Translations under genes and position numbers: made by a program
The notes under the pieces: generated by a model
The model's input: only the letters and a program-made list of their open reading frames with translations
What the model was told of the DNA's origin: nothing
The model's database searches: none
From: Olivibacter sitiensis DSM 17696
GTDB lineage: Bacteria; Bacteroidota; Bacteroidia; Sphingobacteriales; Sphingobacteriaceae
NCBI RefSeq assembly: GCF_000427965.1
Contig: NZ_ATZA01000002.1
Location: forward strand, 62,001 to 126,000
DNA length: 64,000 bases
Direction: 5' to 3'
Part shown: positions 44,773-54,721 of the stretch, piece after piece
How the letters are laid out: the number at the start of each line of letters is the position of its first letter
Position numbering within the stretch: position 1 is the stretch's first letter

Positions 44773-46044
44773 TCATCCTATAACCGTACCGCTAGGTATT
44801 ACCGCTTTCTTTTTGACGACTATAATGCCATCTTTGATGGTATGGGTAGGGAAGTCGCCATCCTCCAGGTGTTTCCCGCCCTTGATTTGCACATCGTCAC
44901 CTACAGCACAGCTTTTGTCCAGAATGGCAGTATCTATGTAACAATTTTCACCTACTCCTATCACTGGAATACCTCTTTCTTTGCTGCGATTCAGCTCCTC
45001 CAGGGATTGGTAAAAATCTGTTCCCATCATATAGGTGTTTCTAATAACCGTTCCCCCACCTATACGCGAACGCACACCGATGACCGATCGCTCTATCAGC
45101 TTAGCGTTGATGATGCACCCATCAGCAACAATGGCGTTGTGCAAGGTTGTGAGCAACATTTTGGAGGGGGGAAGCATACGAGGTCTGGTATATATCGTTT
45201 GCTTATCGAACAAATTGAATTCAGGAATTTCGTCGGTTAATCCTATATTCGCTTCCCAGAAAGAGTCTATATTCCCTATATCCGTCCAGTATCCATCATA
45301 TTGGTAGCTCACCACCTTTTTATCGCCTTCAATTGCTTCCGGTAAAAGTTCCTTACCAAAATCAATGCCTGGAGAGTTTGACAACATATCTGACAATACG
45401 CCTTTGCTAAACACATAAATACCCATGGACGCAAGATAAATCCTCCCTTTTTCTTTCATCTCTTGGCTCACCTCCGAGCTCCAATCCTTGAGCAGTTCCG
45501 AATTGGGCTTTTCTATAAATGAGATGATATTGTCTTGATCATCGGCTTTCAGTATCCCAAAGGAAGTGGCATCCTTAGCATTGACGGGGATTGTGGCGAT
45601 GGTAACCTGTGCTTTTTTACTAATATGGGCTTCTATCATTTCCTGAAAATCGATCTGATACAACTGATCGCCAGAAAGAATAAGTATAAAATCATATTCG
45701 TGATTGGCCATATAGCGCATGGCATGACGCACGGCATCGGCCGTACCCTGAAACCATTTATCACCTTCTATTGTCTGCTCGGCCGCTATAATATCCACAA
45801 AGCCTTTGCTAAAAATGCTGAAATTATAGGTGTTCTTGATATGCTTGTTTAAAGAAGCAGAGTTAAACTGGGTAAGCACAAAGATCCGGTTGTAGCCTGA
45901 ATTGAGGCAATTGGAAATAGGGATATCTACTAGCCTATATTTACCGGCAATAGGCACGGCAGGTTTCGAACGTTGATCGGTTAGTGGTGAAAGGCGCGTT
46001 CCCCGGCCGCCGCCAAGCACAATAGAAAGAACTTTTGGTTTCAT
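44773..46044 (-). CDS. glgC: Glucose-1-phosphate adenylyltransferase
   Basis: A 423-residue enzyme that makes ADP-glucose, the first committed step of glycogen synthesis. The nucleotidyltransferase signature VLGGGRGTRLSPLTDQRSKPAVPIAGKYRLVDIPISN opens the protein, ILSGDQLYQIDF lies near residue 118, and a left-handed beta-helix with hexapeptide-like repeats fills the C-terminus. It is the last gene of the GH31-glgB-glgA-glgC series, after a 127-bp spacer with an inverted repeat. Confidence 0.97.
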   Translation of the reverse strand: MKPKVLSIVLGGGRGTRLSPLTDQRSKPAVPIAGKYRLVDIPISNCLNSGYNRIFVLTQFNSASLNKHIKNTYNFSIFSKGFVDIIAAEQTIEGDKWFQGTADAVRHAMRYMANHEYDFILILSGDQLYQIDFQEMIEAHISKKAQVTIATIPVNAKDATSFGILKADDQDNIISFIEKPNSELLKDWSSEVSQEMKEKGRIYLASMGIYVFSKGVLSDMLSNSPGIDFGKELLPEAIEGDKKVVSYQYDGYWTDIGNIDSFWEANIGLTDEIPEFNLFDKQTIYTRPRMLPPSKMLLTTLHNAIVADGCIINAKLIERSVIGVRSRIGGGTVIRNTYMMGTDFYQSLEELNRSKERGIPVIGVGENCYIDTAILDKSCAVGDDVQIKGGKHLEDGDFPTHTIKDGIIVVKKKAVIPSGTVIG

Positions 46045-46084
46045 GATACTATAATTTTCTTCGTTTTAAATGTCCGCCCATGAC

Positions 46085-46132
46085 GATGTAGGTTGCAACC
46101 AGTCAATTCTTTCTTTTTCAACCTTGCACATC
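46085..46132 (-). promoter_or_regulatory. Inverted repeats in the glgA-glgC spacer
   Basis: GATGTAGGTT (46085-46094) pairs with AACCT and ACATC (46120-46132, 3-nt bulge). Inside it GGTTGCAACC (46091-46100) is a perfect 10-bp palindrome, a possible operator. The role is not known. Confidence 0.35.
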
Positions 46133-46171
46133 ATGCTATAGATTCATCATTGGATTTATTGTTATTGTTTA

Positions 46172-47596
46172 CTATTTTACTTCTACCAATTCGGTATAAA
46201 TGGCTTGATATTTTGCGGCCGATTTCTCCCAAGAAAAATCAAGTTGCATAATATGTTTCCTTATTTTAGATACCTGTTCATTATTTTCGAACAGACTGAT
46301 TGCTCGCTCAATTGCCGTTACCGCAGCTCCAATATCCGCTTTACTAAAAAGAAAGCCGTAACCGTTCGGTTCACTTATGTCTATTACTGTATCTCTTAAT
46401 CCACCGGTAGCACTTACTATTGGAATGGTGCCATAACGAAGTGCGTACAATTGATTAAGACCACAGGGTTCAACCCACGACGGCATCAGCAGAAAGTCGG
46501 CAGATGCGTAGATCTGGTGAGCCAATCCTTCGTTATAACCTATGTATAAGCCCATTTGTTGAGAATAATTGCCAAAAAGTTGTTGTAGTTCCCAAGTAAC
46601 CTGTGCATCACCAGATCCCAGTACAAGGAAATTGACTTTACCCTGATTGTTGTTCAAAACTTGCCTAATAACGCTTGGAAGAAGATCTGCTCCTTTCTCT
46701 AGCGCAAAACGACCGATAAAGACCACTAAGGGAAGGGCAACGTCTAGTCCATATTGCTCGCAAAGGGCCAACTTGTTTGCCTGTTTACCGCGCCCCGCAT
46801 CTTTAAGGCTATAGTTATTTGCCAACATAGGGTCATTTTTGGTATCCCAAACCTGCTTATCTATGCCATTCACAATTCCCGTAGCCTTAAAACTAAACTC
46901 GGCAAAAAGACGCTCCAAGCCATTCGCTTCCCTAAACAATTCCCTAAGATATCCCTCGGAAACGGTGGTATAATGCCATGCGGACCTCACCAAGCTGGCC
47001 AAAGGGTTAATCTGTCCGTTATATTCTAGCATAAAGGCACGATAGTCATCAAAAGGAGGGTAAAACCTCAACATATCCCACGGCTGCCATCCCTGATACT
47101 GCGCATTATGTATCGTAGCTACCGTAGGCGTACGCTTAATACGTCTAAATAGGGGCACATTTTCCAAAAAGAACGGGATCAGGCCTACGTGGTGGTCATG
47201 ACAATGTATAATATCTGGTTGAAGGCCCGCAAAACAAATCCATTGTAGCGCAGCGTGCTGAAAAGCCAAGAATTGCAAGCTTTCATCGGGATAACAATAA
47301 ACCTCTTCCCTATCGAGCAAGCCCGGTATCTGGATAAGATAGAGCTCAAAACCGAGTACGTCATGCCTCTCCTTTAACACCACGTATGGTTTTACGACAC
47401 TGTCCTGCACAATCTCGCCGCTGTGGACAATCAACATTTCATGACTCTCCACAAAAGGTTTGCGAACATAAGGCATCACCACGGCAGCTCGCAGGCCAGC
47501 CTGCTGCTGGTATTTAGGCAATGCACCCAATACATCGGCTAGCCCCCCTACCTTGGCTACCGGATAACACTCTGCACTAAAATGGATGACGAACAT
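46172..47596 (-). CDS. glgA: Glycogen synthase (GT5)
   Basis: A 474-residue glucosyltransferase that extends glycogen from ADP-glucose. The opening FSAECYPVAKVGGLADVLGALPKY is the family's ADP-glucose motif, HCHDHHVGLIPF lies near residue 130, and the C-terminal donor site MPSWVEPCGLNQLYALRYGTIPIVSATGGLRDTV is near 375. It lies 32 bp downstream of glgB. Confidence 0.96.
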   Translation of the reverse strand: MFVIHFSAECYPVAKVGGLADVLGALPKYQQQAGLRAAVVMPYVRKPFVESHEMLIVHSGEIVQDSVVKPYVVLKERHDVLGFELYLIQIPGLLDREEVYCYPDESLQFLAFQHAALQWICFAGLQPDIIHCHDHHVGLIPFFLENVPLFRRIKRTPTVATIHNAQYQGWQPWDMLRFYPPFDDYRAFMLEYNGQINPLASLVRSAWHYTTVSEGYLRELFREANGLERLFAEFSFKATGIVNGIDKQVWDTKNDPMLANNYSLKDAGRGKQANKLALCEQYGLDVALPLVVFIGRFALEKGADLLPSVIRQVLNNNQGKVNFLVLGSGDAQVTWELQQLFGNYSQQMGLYIGYNEGLAHQIYASADFLLMPSWVEPCGLNQLYALRYGTIPIVSATGGLRDTVIDISEPNGYGFLFSKADIGAAVTAIERAISLFENNEQVSKIRKHIMQLDFSWEKSAAKYQAIYTELVEVK

Positions 47597-47628
47597 ATAC
47601 CGTGTTAATTTTTAACATTATAAATTTA

Positions 47629-49770
47629 TCATTCTTTTTTCTTTCTTGTAAGTTTGGCACCACTAGCGGGTATTTTTCCTTCCTCGTCATCTTTTTTGTT
47701 TTTCCTTGCTGGCTTAGTTTTAGACCTGGTAAGCTTGGGTTCATCCGCACTTTTATCATCCGCAAATTTCTCTCCCGCACTTGGTTTTTTCCTAGGAGTG
47801 AGTGTCTTATCTTCCACAACGGCTTCTTGTGTTACTTTTTTCTTTGCAGGCACCTCTTTCTTAGCTTTCTTTTTCAAAATAAGCCCACCTAAAGGAGGCA
47901 AGGTAAAATTGGCCGAGAAGTCCTTGTTCATCCATGCTATATATTCAGCCACTACTGGCTCCTGAATCACTCCGCTTCCGCCAAAACGAGCATCATCCGA
48001 GTTGAGTATGATCTCATACGTGCCTTTTTGGGGCAGGCCAATCCGATAATAGTAGCGCACTACTGGTGTGAGGTTCAAAATGACTACCAAATCCTCCTCC
48101 TTATCAAATCCTTTTCGATAATAGACCAAAACCGAATTTTCATTGTCTCCCAGTTCTACCCATTCGAATCCTTCATAGGAAAAGTTTCTTTCGTACAAGG
48201 CGGGCTGATGGCGATACAACCGGTTAAGTTCCTTTACAAATTCAAACAGGACCGCATGTGGCGCATATTCCAGCAAATGCCAATCTAAAGAAGTATTTGA
48301 GTTCCATTCGGAGGTTTGCCCAAACTCATTTCCCATAAAAAGCAATTTTGCTCCAGAATGGGTAAACATATATAGGTACATCGCTCTCAGATTGGCAAAG
48401 CGTTGCCATTCGTCGCCGGGCATGCGACTTATGAGCGATCCCTTTCCGTGCACCACCTCATCATGCGATAGCGGTAGCATAAAATTTTCGCTAAATGCGT
48501 ACACCGTACTAAAGGTAATCTGCCCATGGTGGAATTTACGATTTATCGGATCTTCTCTAAAATAGTCAAGGGTGTCGTGCATCCAGCCCATCATCCACTT
48601 CATGCCAAATCCCAATCCGCCCAAAAATACGGGCCTACTTACGCCTGGCCATGCTGTTGATTCTTCGGCTATGGTTTGCACATCTGGATAGTGCTTGTAA
48701 ACTGCCACATTCAGATCCTTTAGAAAAGAAATTGCTTCCAGATTCTCACGTCCTCCATATTCGTTTGGAATCCATTCGCCTTCTTTTCTTGAATAATCCA
48801 GATAGAGCATCGATGCTACCGCATCCACTCGCAATCCATCTGCATGATAGCGATCCAACCAGAATAAGGCATTGCTAATGAGAAAGGACCTCACCTCATT
48901 GCGTCCATAATTAAAGATGTACGAACTCCAGTCGGGATGAAAACCTTTTCTGGGGTCGGCATGCTCATATAGATGGGTACCATCAAACTTATAAAGTCCA
49001 TTGGCATCACCGGGAAAATGGGAAGGAACCCAATCGAAAATAACGCCAATATCATTGAGATGCAGTTGTTCAATAAGATACATCAATTCCTGCGGTGGAC
49101 CATAACGGGCACTTGCCGCAAAATAGCCCGTTATCTGATATCCCCATGAAGGGTAATAGGGATGCTCCATGAGCGGCATAAACTCCACGTGTGTGAAGCC
49201 TGCTTCTTTTATATATGGGATCAAGCTGTCGGCCACTTGTCCATAGCTCAAGTAATTTTTCGGGTTTTCGGGATCTCTACGCCAAGAGCCCAAGTGCATC
49301 TCATAGACCGAAATGGGTTTATCCAATGCGTTGTACTCCGTACGCTTTCCCATCCATGCTTCGTCTTTCCATTCGTACCATGTTGTTCCAATTTTCGAAG
49401 CTGTCTTGGGTGCTGTTTCCCACTCCAAAGCAAAAGGATCCCCTTTTTCCAAAAGCTCCCCTGTGTTGGAAACGATATAATATTTATACAATTCGCCAAG
49501 TATCACCTGGGGCACAAAGCCCTCCCATATGCCAGAACCGTCCCAACGTACGTATAGAGCATGGCTTTTCCTGTTCCAGCCGTTGAAATTGCCCACGACG
49601 TATACTTCTCGCGCATTAGGTGCCCAAACAGCGAAATAAGTTCCCTTGACGCCCTCCTTTTCTATTTCATGTGCACCAAACTTTTCATACAACCTATAGT
49701 GAGTTCCTTCACGGAACAAATTGATATCATAATCGGTAAAGAGCGTAAATGCTTCTACGGCGTTGGTCAT
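47629..49770 (-). CDS. glgB: 1,4-alpha-glucan branching enzyme with Lys-rich tail
   Basis: A 713-residue GH13 enzyme that introduces alpha-1,6 branches in glycogen. An N-terminal CBM48 (KGTYFAVWAPNAREVYVVGNFNGW, about 42-65) precedes the catalytic barrel with GVIFDWVPSHF, GLRVDAVASMLYLDY (nucleophile Asp), TIAEESTAWPG (acid/base Glu) and PLSHDEVVHGKGS. The catalytic domain ends near residue 632; residues 633-713 are a low-complexity tail rich in Lys, Pro, Asp and Glu with no known domain. The tail is odd and is not needed for known branching enzymes. Confidence 0.95.
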   Translation of the reverse strand: MTNAVEAFTLFTDYDINLFREGTHYRLYEKFGAHEIEKEGVKGTYFAVWAPNAREVYVVGNFNGWNRKSHALYVRWDGSGIWEGFVPQVILGELYKYYIVSNTGELLEKGDPFALEWETAPKTASKIGTTWYEWKDEAWMGKRTEYNALDKPISVYEMHLGSWRRDPENPKNYLSYGQVADSLIPYIKEAGFTHVEFMPLMEHPYYPSWGYQITGYFAASARYGPPQELMYLIEQLHLNDIGVIFDWVPSHFPGDANGLYKFDGTHLYEHADPRKGFHPDWSSYIFNYGRNEVRSFLISNALFWLDRYHADGLRVDAVASMLYLDYSRKEGEWIPNEYGGRENLEAISFLKDLNVAVYKHYPDVQTIAEESTAWPGVSRPVFLGGLGFGMKWMMGWMHDTLDYFREDPINRKFHHGQITFSTVYAFSENFMLPLSHDEVVHGKGSLISRMPGDEWQRFANLRAMYLYMFTHSGAKLLFMGNEFGQTSEWNSNTSLDWHLLEYAPHAVLFEFVKELNRLYRHQPALYERNFSYEGFEWVELGDNENSVLVYYRKGFDKEEDLVVILNLTPVVRYYYRIGLPQKGTYEIILNSDDARFGGSGVIQEPVVAEYIAWMNKDFSANFTLPPLGGLILKKKAKKEVPAKKKVTQEAVVEDKTLTPRKKPSAGEKFADDKSADEPKLTRSKTKPARKNKKDDEEGKIPASGAKLTRKKKE

Positions 49771-49801
49771 AAATCTGTTGCTGTTATACTTGGTTTTTTA
49801 T

Positions 49802-52255
49802 TCATTTAATCCATATCAACTGGAATTTTTTTGTCACTTCACACCTCATCATCCCATTGTCGTCTATTTCAAATGCGACATGCTTGTCATCGACTATGAC
49901 TTGTGCTGGAAGAAACGGCAATCCTATAATGCAAAAAACATAAGCTTCGTACCTCTCTGTAAACAGCCCTTCCACTGATTGGTTTATGCGAAAGCTACTT
50001 TTTTCACCTTTTATTGTAAATTTCTTTTCAAGATATAGTTGCTGCTCATATGCCAAAGTATCGCCTTGGTCTTCATAAAGATAAGAATTGACCTCATAAT
50101 CCGCATAATACACATTGAGTATTAGTTTATCTACTACATTCAGGTCTACATATTGCATCACCGGAAATTCAGGTATAACGCTTCCGGCTTTCACAAAGAT
50201 GGGCATCTCGTCTATCGGAGTCTTTACCGTATATTCTTTACCTCCCTCATAGGTCTCCTCCGAGCGGAACTCATACCATTTCCCATTCGGCAAGTACACA
50301 TTTTTTTCCATCTGCCCAGGGTATAACACGGGCGACACCAATAATTTGTCTCCAAACGTAAACTCCTCCTCACGAGCGATATTGGTGCCAACACGCTGTT
50401 CGTGCATCACCACTGGTCTTAGGATAGGAAAGCCATAGCGTGTTTGTTCCCAAAAAGTTGAATAGATATAGGGTAGTAAACGATATCGAAGTTCGATGAA
50501 CTTGCGATTTATATTCTCAAAAAATGCGCCGAAACTCCAGGGCTCACGTTCACGCGTATCACCTGCAGAATGTGCCCTCATAAAAGGAGAAAACACGCCA
50601 AACTGTATCCACCTCGCAAAAAGTTCGCCATCTGGTTCGCCACTGAAACCGCCTATGTCTGTACCGCAAAAACAAAGCCCAGACATAGACAGGCGCTGAA
50701 GTTGCAATACGCCAAGTCTCAAATGCTCCCAAGTAGCCACATTATCGCCCGTCCATACCAACGCATAGCGCTGTGTACCCGAATAGGCAGAACGTGTAAT
50801 GGTGAAAGGCCGTTTGTCTTTAAATAAACTTTTCAAACCTTCGTAGGTGGCCCGTACCATCTGCATACCGTAAACGTTATGCGCCTTACGGTGCGAGCCG
50901 CTATATCCTTCATAATCATGTCGTACGTCATTTGGGAAGGTTCCCCGTCCAAAAACTGCTGGTTCGTTCATGTCATTCCAGACCCCAGCTACCCCAAAAT
51001 CCACTAGCTCCCGAAATAGCCTCCCCCACCAGACCCTTGTTTCAGGATTGGTAAAATCAGGGAATTGGCAACGCCCCGGCCATACATAACCTTCCATGAA
51101 ATAATCATCTCCTCGCCGACAGAAATGTTTCTTCTCCTTCCCTTCTTTAAACACCCAATAGTTATCATCTATCTTGATGCCCGGATCGATGATAACTACC
51201 GTCTTAAAGCCACTGTCCGACAACTCCTTTATCATTCTTTTAGGATCTGGAAAATATTGCTTATTCCATGTGAAACAGCGATAGCCATCCATATAGTCTA
51301 TATCGAGGTATAGGGCATCGCAGGGTATATTGCGCTTGCGGAATTCTTGTGCTATTTTCCTTACCTTGCTATCGGGATAATAGCTCCATCTAGATTGGTG
51401 ATAACCTAGTGCCCACATGGGGGGAAGATAATGCGTACCAGTTAGCATATGATAACGCCTTACGACATCCAGCATACGTGGACCATGTATGTAATAATAT
51501 TGCAGCTCTCCCCCCTCTGACCAAAAACTGGTTTGATCATAGTGTTCATGACCAAAGTCAAAGAAAGTTTTAAATGTATTATCGAAGAATATGCCATAGG
51601 CATCACCATCGTTTAGTCCGATATAAAAGGGGACGCTTCTGTACAGAGGATCCTGATCGAAACCAAAAGAGTAGGTGTCGGAATTCCAGTTCACAAAGCG
51701 CTTTCCTCTAATATTTAGGTGAGTAGGTTTGTCCCCCAATCCATAAAAAGCTTCATTTGAAGGCAAATACTTTGTACAAAACACGTAGTAGCCACCGAAG
51801 TCCGCATTTTCCTCCCAATGCATGGGCGCAAAATCCCTATTGATGATTTTGCCATTTCTATCTTCAAAAGAAATCAGAAAACTCTTTTTTTCTATCTTGC
51901 AAGATATCGTATTGGTCTTTACGACATAAGTATCACTTGTTTCCTTAAATTCAAAGACAGCAACATGCTGATCTTTATTCTCCACTGCATAGGAAAAATC
52001 TTCCAAAAATTGGCCTTGGGGGGCCAAACGAACACGAATGATTTCATCACTCACGACTTTCACTTCCACTGCGGCATTACCGTCAGTAAAAAAATAATTG
52101 TTGTCCTGCTGGTAATGGCCACTCACTGCCTTCAGGTAGCGTTTTACTATCTGCGGCAGATCCAGTACCGGGTTATTCTTATGTTGAATCCCTGAGTCTA
52201 GCGTCTCGTTCACCATCTCCCCATCACCGATAGATCCTTTGCTGTTATCCGCCAT
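49802..52255 (-). CDS. Glycoside hydrolase family 31 alpha-glucosidase
   Basis: An 817-residue enzyme that probably trims glucose from alpha-glucans. The N-terminal beta-sandwich is followed by a barrel with GYHQSRWSYYPDSKVRKIA near residue 285, VAGVWNDMNEPAVFG (nucleophile Asp) near 415 and HSAGDTREREPW (acid/base) near 560. The C-terminal part fits the DUF5110-like ending. No signal peptide is seen, so it is cytoplasmic. As first gene of the glycogen operon, 32 bp before glgB, it may act in glycogen turnover. Confidence 0.93.
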   Translation of the reverse strand: MADNSKGSIGDGEMVNETLDSGIQHKNNPVLDLPQIVKRYLKAVSGHYQQDNNYFFTDGNAAVEVKVVSDEIIRVRLAPQGQFLEDFSYAVENKDQHVAVFEFKETSDTYVVKTNTISCKIEKKSFLISFEDRNGKIINRDFAPMHWEENADFGGYYVFCTKYLPSNEAFYGLGDKPTHLNIRGKRFVNWNSDTYSFGFDQDPLYRSVPFYIGLNDGDAYGIFFDNTFKTFFDFGHEHYDQTSFWSEGGELQYYYIHGPRMLDVVRRYHMLTGTHYLPPMWALGYHQSRWSYYPDSKVRKIAQEFRKRNIPCDALYLDIDYMDGYRCFTWNKQYFPDPKRMIKELSDSGFKTVVIIDPGIKIDDNYWVFKEGKEKKHFCRRGDDYFMEGYVWPGRCQFPDFTNPETRVWWGRLFRELVDFGVAGVWNDMNEPAVFGRGTFPNDVRHDYEGYSGSHRKAHNVYGMQMVRATYEGLKSLFKDKRPFTITRSAYSGTQRYALVWTGDNVATWEHLRLGVLQLQRLSMSGLCFCGTDIGGFSGEPDGELFARWIQFGVFSPFMRAHSAGDTREREPWSFGAFFENINRKFIELRYRLLPYIYSTFWEQTRYGFPILRPVVMHEQRVGTNIAREEEFTFGDKLLVSPVLYPGQMEKNVYLPNGKWYEFRSEETYEGGKEYTVKTPIDEMPIFVKAGSVIPEFPVMQYVDLNVVDKLILNVYYADYEVNSYLYEDQGDTLAYEQQLYLEKKFTIKGEKSSFRINQSVEGLFTERYEAYVFCIIGLPFLPAQVIVDDKHVAFEIDDNGMMRCEVTKKFQLIWIK

Positions 52256-52368
52256 ACGTATGCTTCAATTATTCCAAGACAAAATACTACATCTTCCTTT
52301 AAGTAAAAAATAAAAATTAATCCCGTGCCGAACGCATGCCAAGATAAAAATGCGAAAAATTTAGATTA

Positions 52369-52433
52369 TATAATTGAAAAAGGCTTACCTAACTTCCAAA
52401 GACAATCATCGACAGTCCGAAGTTCGGTAAGCC
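52369..52433 (-). terminator. Rho-independent terminator after the acyl-CoA dehydrogenase gene
   Basis: GGCTTACC-AACTTC (52382-52396, one mismatch between) pairs with GAAGTT-GGTAAGCC (52419-52433). On the minus strand the stem follows the stop at 52448 closely and is followed by TTTTTCAATTAT. Confidence 0.8.
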
Positions 52434-52447
52434 AGCTGTTATTCTAA

Positions 52448-53962
52448 TTAGGCGAAAGCCAACCAGTTGCTACTCTCAGAATAGCACTCTACCACATTTA
52501 CTTTACTATTAAACGCAAAAGAGCTCATTAAGCAACTAATATCTTGACGCAGGATGGCAATACAACTCGCCACAAGTTCCCTGTTATAGCCTTTATCTTC
52601 CAATTTCAACACATAGCCCATGTTAATAAGCTTGGCTAATGCTCTTCCTAGGTCGATTTGCTTGCGCTGGGGCAAATTTCCGTCCACGCTTACAGCCATC
52701 TCATCTTTCACATAAACACAAGCGCTGGTCGTAAGCGGATTTTGACTTAAATACTCAAGCAGGTTATTGGCTTTCTTTTTTCTCATATCGCGCAACACGA
52801 TGTCCGCGATCTGTGTATACAACATCTCATTAGATCCTTCAAATATCTGAAAGGGCCTGCTATCAAGTGTTCCTCTGCCGCCAATATGGCTGATCCGGTA
52901 ACCATTGGCCCCTGAAAGTTGCATCAGCAATTGCGACGATTCCTGCATCAGATCGGTCACCAAGGCTTTCATGCTGTTTGCCTCCAACCCTTCGCTAGCT
53001 ACGTTATTGTCCGTTCCACTGATATCGCAACTCCTTGCACACATGGCAGAACAGATGGTGTAGGCTGCCTGCATGCGGGAAATCTGATATTGCACCTGAT
53101 CATAAGACAGCAAGTTACCCGATCCTACGTACCTATTCTGACAGTGGGCCACTGCCTCGTCTAGCATTCGCTTCAAGAAGCCCATTCCCATACCTGGGAA
53201 TTGCATTCTACTGCGATGAAGGATATCCAACATCATTTTTAAACCCGTAGATTCAGGCTCCAAGCGGTTTAGCTTTGGCACCTCGACATCTACCTTATTC
53301 AACCCATAGGGAATCATATAAAGTCCCAGATTATCATAGTACTCCAAAACCTCTATCTGCTGGTTATCTTGGTAGGAATCGCATATAAAGAAATCTATAT
53401 CTCTTGCTAACTCGCCATTGGGCAGCGTTTTGCGAGCGGTCATCAGCCAATAATCGGCCATACCTGTGAGGCCCTGCCAATGTTTCGTCCCCTGGATATG
53501 ATATTTATCCTCATATTCCATATAGCAGGTCTTCATATTCAAGGCATCGCTACCGTAAGCGGGTTCCGTAATCATCAGCCCACCCATATTCTGCCTTTCA
53601 AGAAAGCGGCTGAAAATTCCGGATTTCATCAACTCATTGGCATATTTGCTCACAGGCTCCAGAAATAGCGCTATATTGATACCAAAGGTAAGCGAAAGTG
53701 GCAACGATTGATAAGACGCAGCGGAAAGTAGTCCTAAACACTCTTTTACCATGCCGCCACGACCTCCAAAACATTTGGGAATAGCAACAGACAAAGGCTG
53801 CTTGGACATAATCCCCTCGAGGATATTTGCTGGCAGACCACGCTTATGGCTCAATTCATTAATATCGTTCTTTACTTGAAATAGATCTTTCAGGGTATCC
53901 TCAAAATCCTTGATGAACTCAGCAAACGTAAGTTCGGGTACTGAAATATTTAAAACACTCAC
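52448..53962 (-). CDS. Acyl-CoA dehydrogenase family protein
   Basis: A 504-residue flavoenzyme of the acyl-CoA dehydrogenase fold. The middle domain has LMITEPAYGSDALNMKT near residue 130 and HIQGTKHWQGLTGMADYWL, and the catalytic glutamate lies in the motif PFQIFEGSNEMLYTQIAD near 375. Length exceeds typical short-chain enzymes (about 380) by about 120 residues, mainly a C-terminal part. Start is GTG at 53962, directly after an in-frame stop. It is not in a beta-oxidation cluster, so the substrate is open. Confidence 0.85.
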   Translation of the reverse strand: MSVLNISVPELTFAEFIKDFEDTLKDLFQVKNDINELSHKRGLPANILEGIMSKQPLSVAIPKCFGGRGGMVKECLGLLSAASYQSLPLSLTFGINIALFLEPVSKYANELMKSGIFSRFLERQNMGGLMITEPAYGSDALNMKTCYMEYEDKYHIQGTKHWQGLTGMADYWLMTARKTLPNGELARDIDFFICDSYQDNQQIEVLEYYDNLGLYMIPYGLNKVDVEVPKLNRLEPESTGLKMMLDILHRSRMQFPGMGMGFLKRMLDEAVAHCQNRYVGSGNLLSYDQVQYQISRMQAAYTICSAMCARSCDISGTDNNVASEGLEANSMKALVTDLMQESSQLLMQLSGANGYRISHIGGRGTLDSRPFQIFEGSNEMLYTQIADIVLRDMRKKKANNLLEYLSQNPLTTSACVYVKDEMAVSVDGNLPQRKQIDLGRALAKLINMGYVLKLEDKGYNRELVASCIAILRQDISCLMSSFAFNSKVNVVECYSESSNWLAFA

Positions 53963-54170
53963 TTATTATAAATTTGATTCTTGATGAAAACATATAGGTA
54001 TAAAACCGTTTCTGATCTAATAATGTGTCAAACGGTTAACTTAAGAAACACATAAAACCTTGCTCTTAACCATAGTACGGGTAAAGATAGGCAAAAAAGG
54101 AGCAACAATTTAGAAAAATTCAAAATAATGTCAAAAATCATTTTTTAATATGATTGCAGACAAAAAGCTA

Positions 54171-54656
54171 CTATCGCACAATCAAATCTGCAGTTTTGCC
54201 TTGCGTCATCAGGAGTAAATCGGCAGGTGCCAAACCAATAAGCAGGCCCTGACGTCCTCCGCTCACAACTATTTCCTCATGATTCAACAGGCTTTGTTGG
54301 TAATATGTTGGATAAGCTTTTTTCATTCCTATGGGAGAGCAACCACCGCGGATATATCCGGTAAGCCCCAACAGTTCCTTAACCTCTACCATGTCTATAT
54401 GTTTTTCTCCTATGACCTTTGCGGCCTTTTTGAGATCCAAATGTTCCAACACAGGAATTACCAAAACATATATTTTCTTTTCCCTCGATTTTGCTACAAG
54501 CGTCTTGAAAAACATGGCAGGCTCAGCTCCCACTTTCCGGCAGACAGACATTCCATCTATCTCACCATCGTCTATATCGTACACTATCTCCCGATAAGGA
54601 ACGGAATGTGTATCTAACAAGCGCATAGCATTTGTCTTAGCAACTTTCTTTGACAT
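54171..54656 (-). CDS. ybaK: Cys-tRNA(Pro) deacylase (YbaK)
   Basis: A 161-residue protein of the YbaK/ProX editing family that hydrolyses mischarged Cys-tRNA(Pro). It has MFFKTLVAKS (the conserved lysine near residue 46) and the GYIRGGCSPIGMKKAYPTY signature near 105. The ATG at 54656 is preferred to a TTG three codons upstream because a -7 box lies at 54663-54670. It is a single gene between two others in the same direction. Confidence 0.92.
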   Translation of the reverse strand: MSKKVAKTNAMRLLDTHSVPYREIVYDIDDGEIDGMSVCRKVGAEPAMFFKTLVAKSREKKIYVLVIPVLEHLDLKKAAKVIGEKHIDMVEVKELLGLTGYIRGGCSPIGMKKAYPTYYQQSLLNHEEIVVSGGRQGLLIGLAPADLLLMTQGKTADLIVR

Positions 54657-54662
54657 TGGGCA

Positions 54663-54670
54663 CAAAGCTA
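54663..54670 (-). promoter_or_regulatory. Candidate -7 element of ybaK
   Basis: Reads TAGCTTTG on the minus strand, an exact TAnnTTTG match whose last base is 7 nt before the ATG at 54656. Confidence 0.5.
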
Positions 54671-54721
54671 GGAAAAAGATAGATGGGTATTATAGTCGTT
54701 TTTTCGAATAGCCCAAGGCCT

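Noticed and set aside
47577-47965. Open frames on both strands around the end of glgB
   Set aside because: They stem from the low-complexity Lys-rich tail, which lacks stop codons in other frames.
52382-52433. Long inverted repeat considered as a riboswitch of the GH31-glycogen operon
   Set aside because: It lies downstream of the acyl-CoA dehydrogenase stop and is followed by a T tract on that strand, so a terminator explains it.
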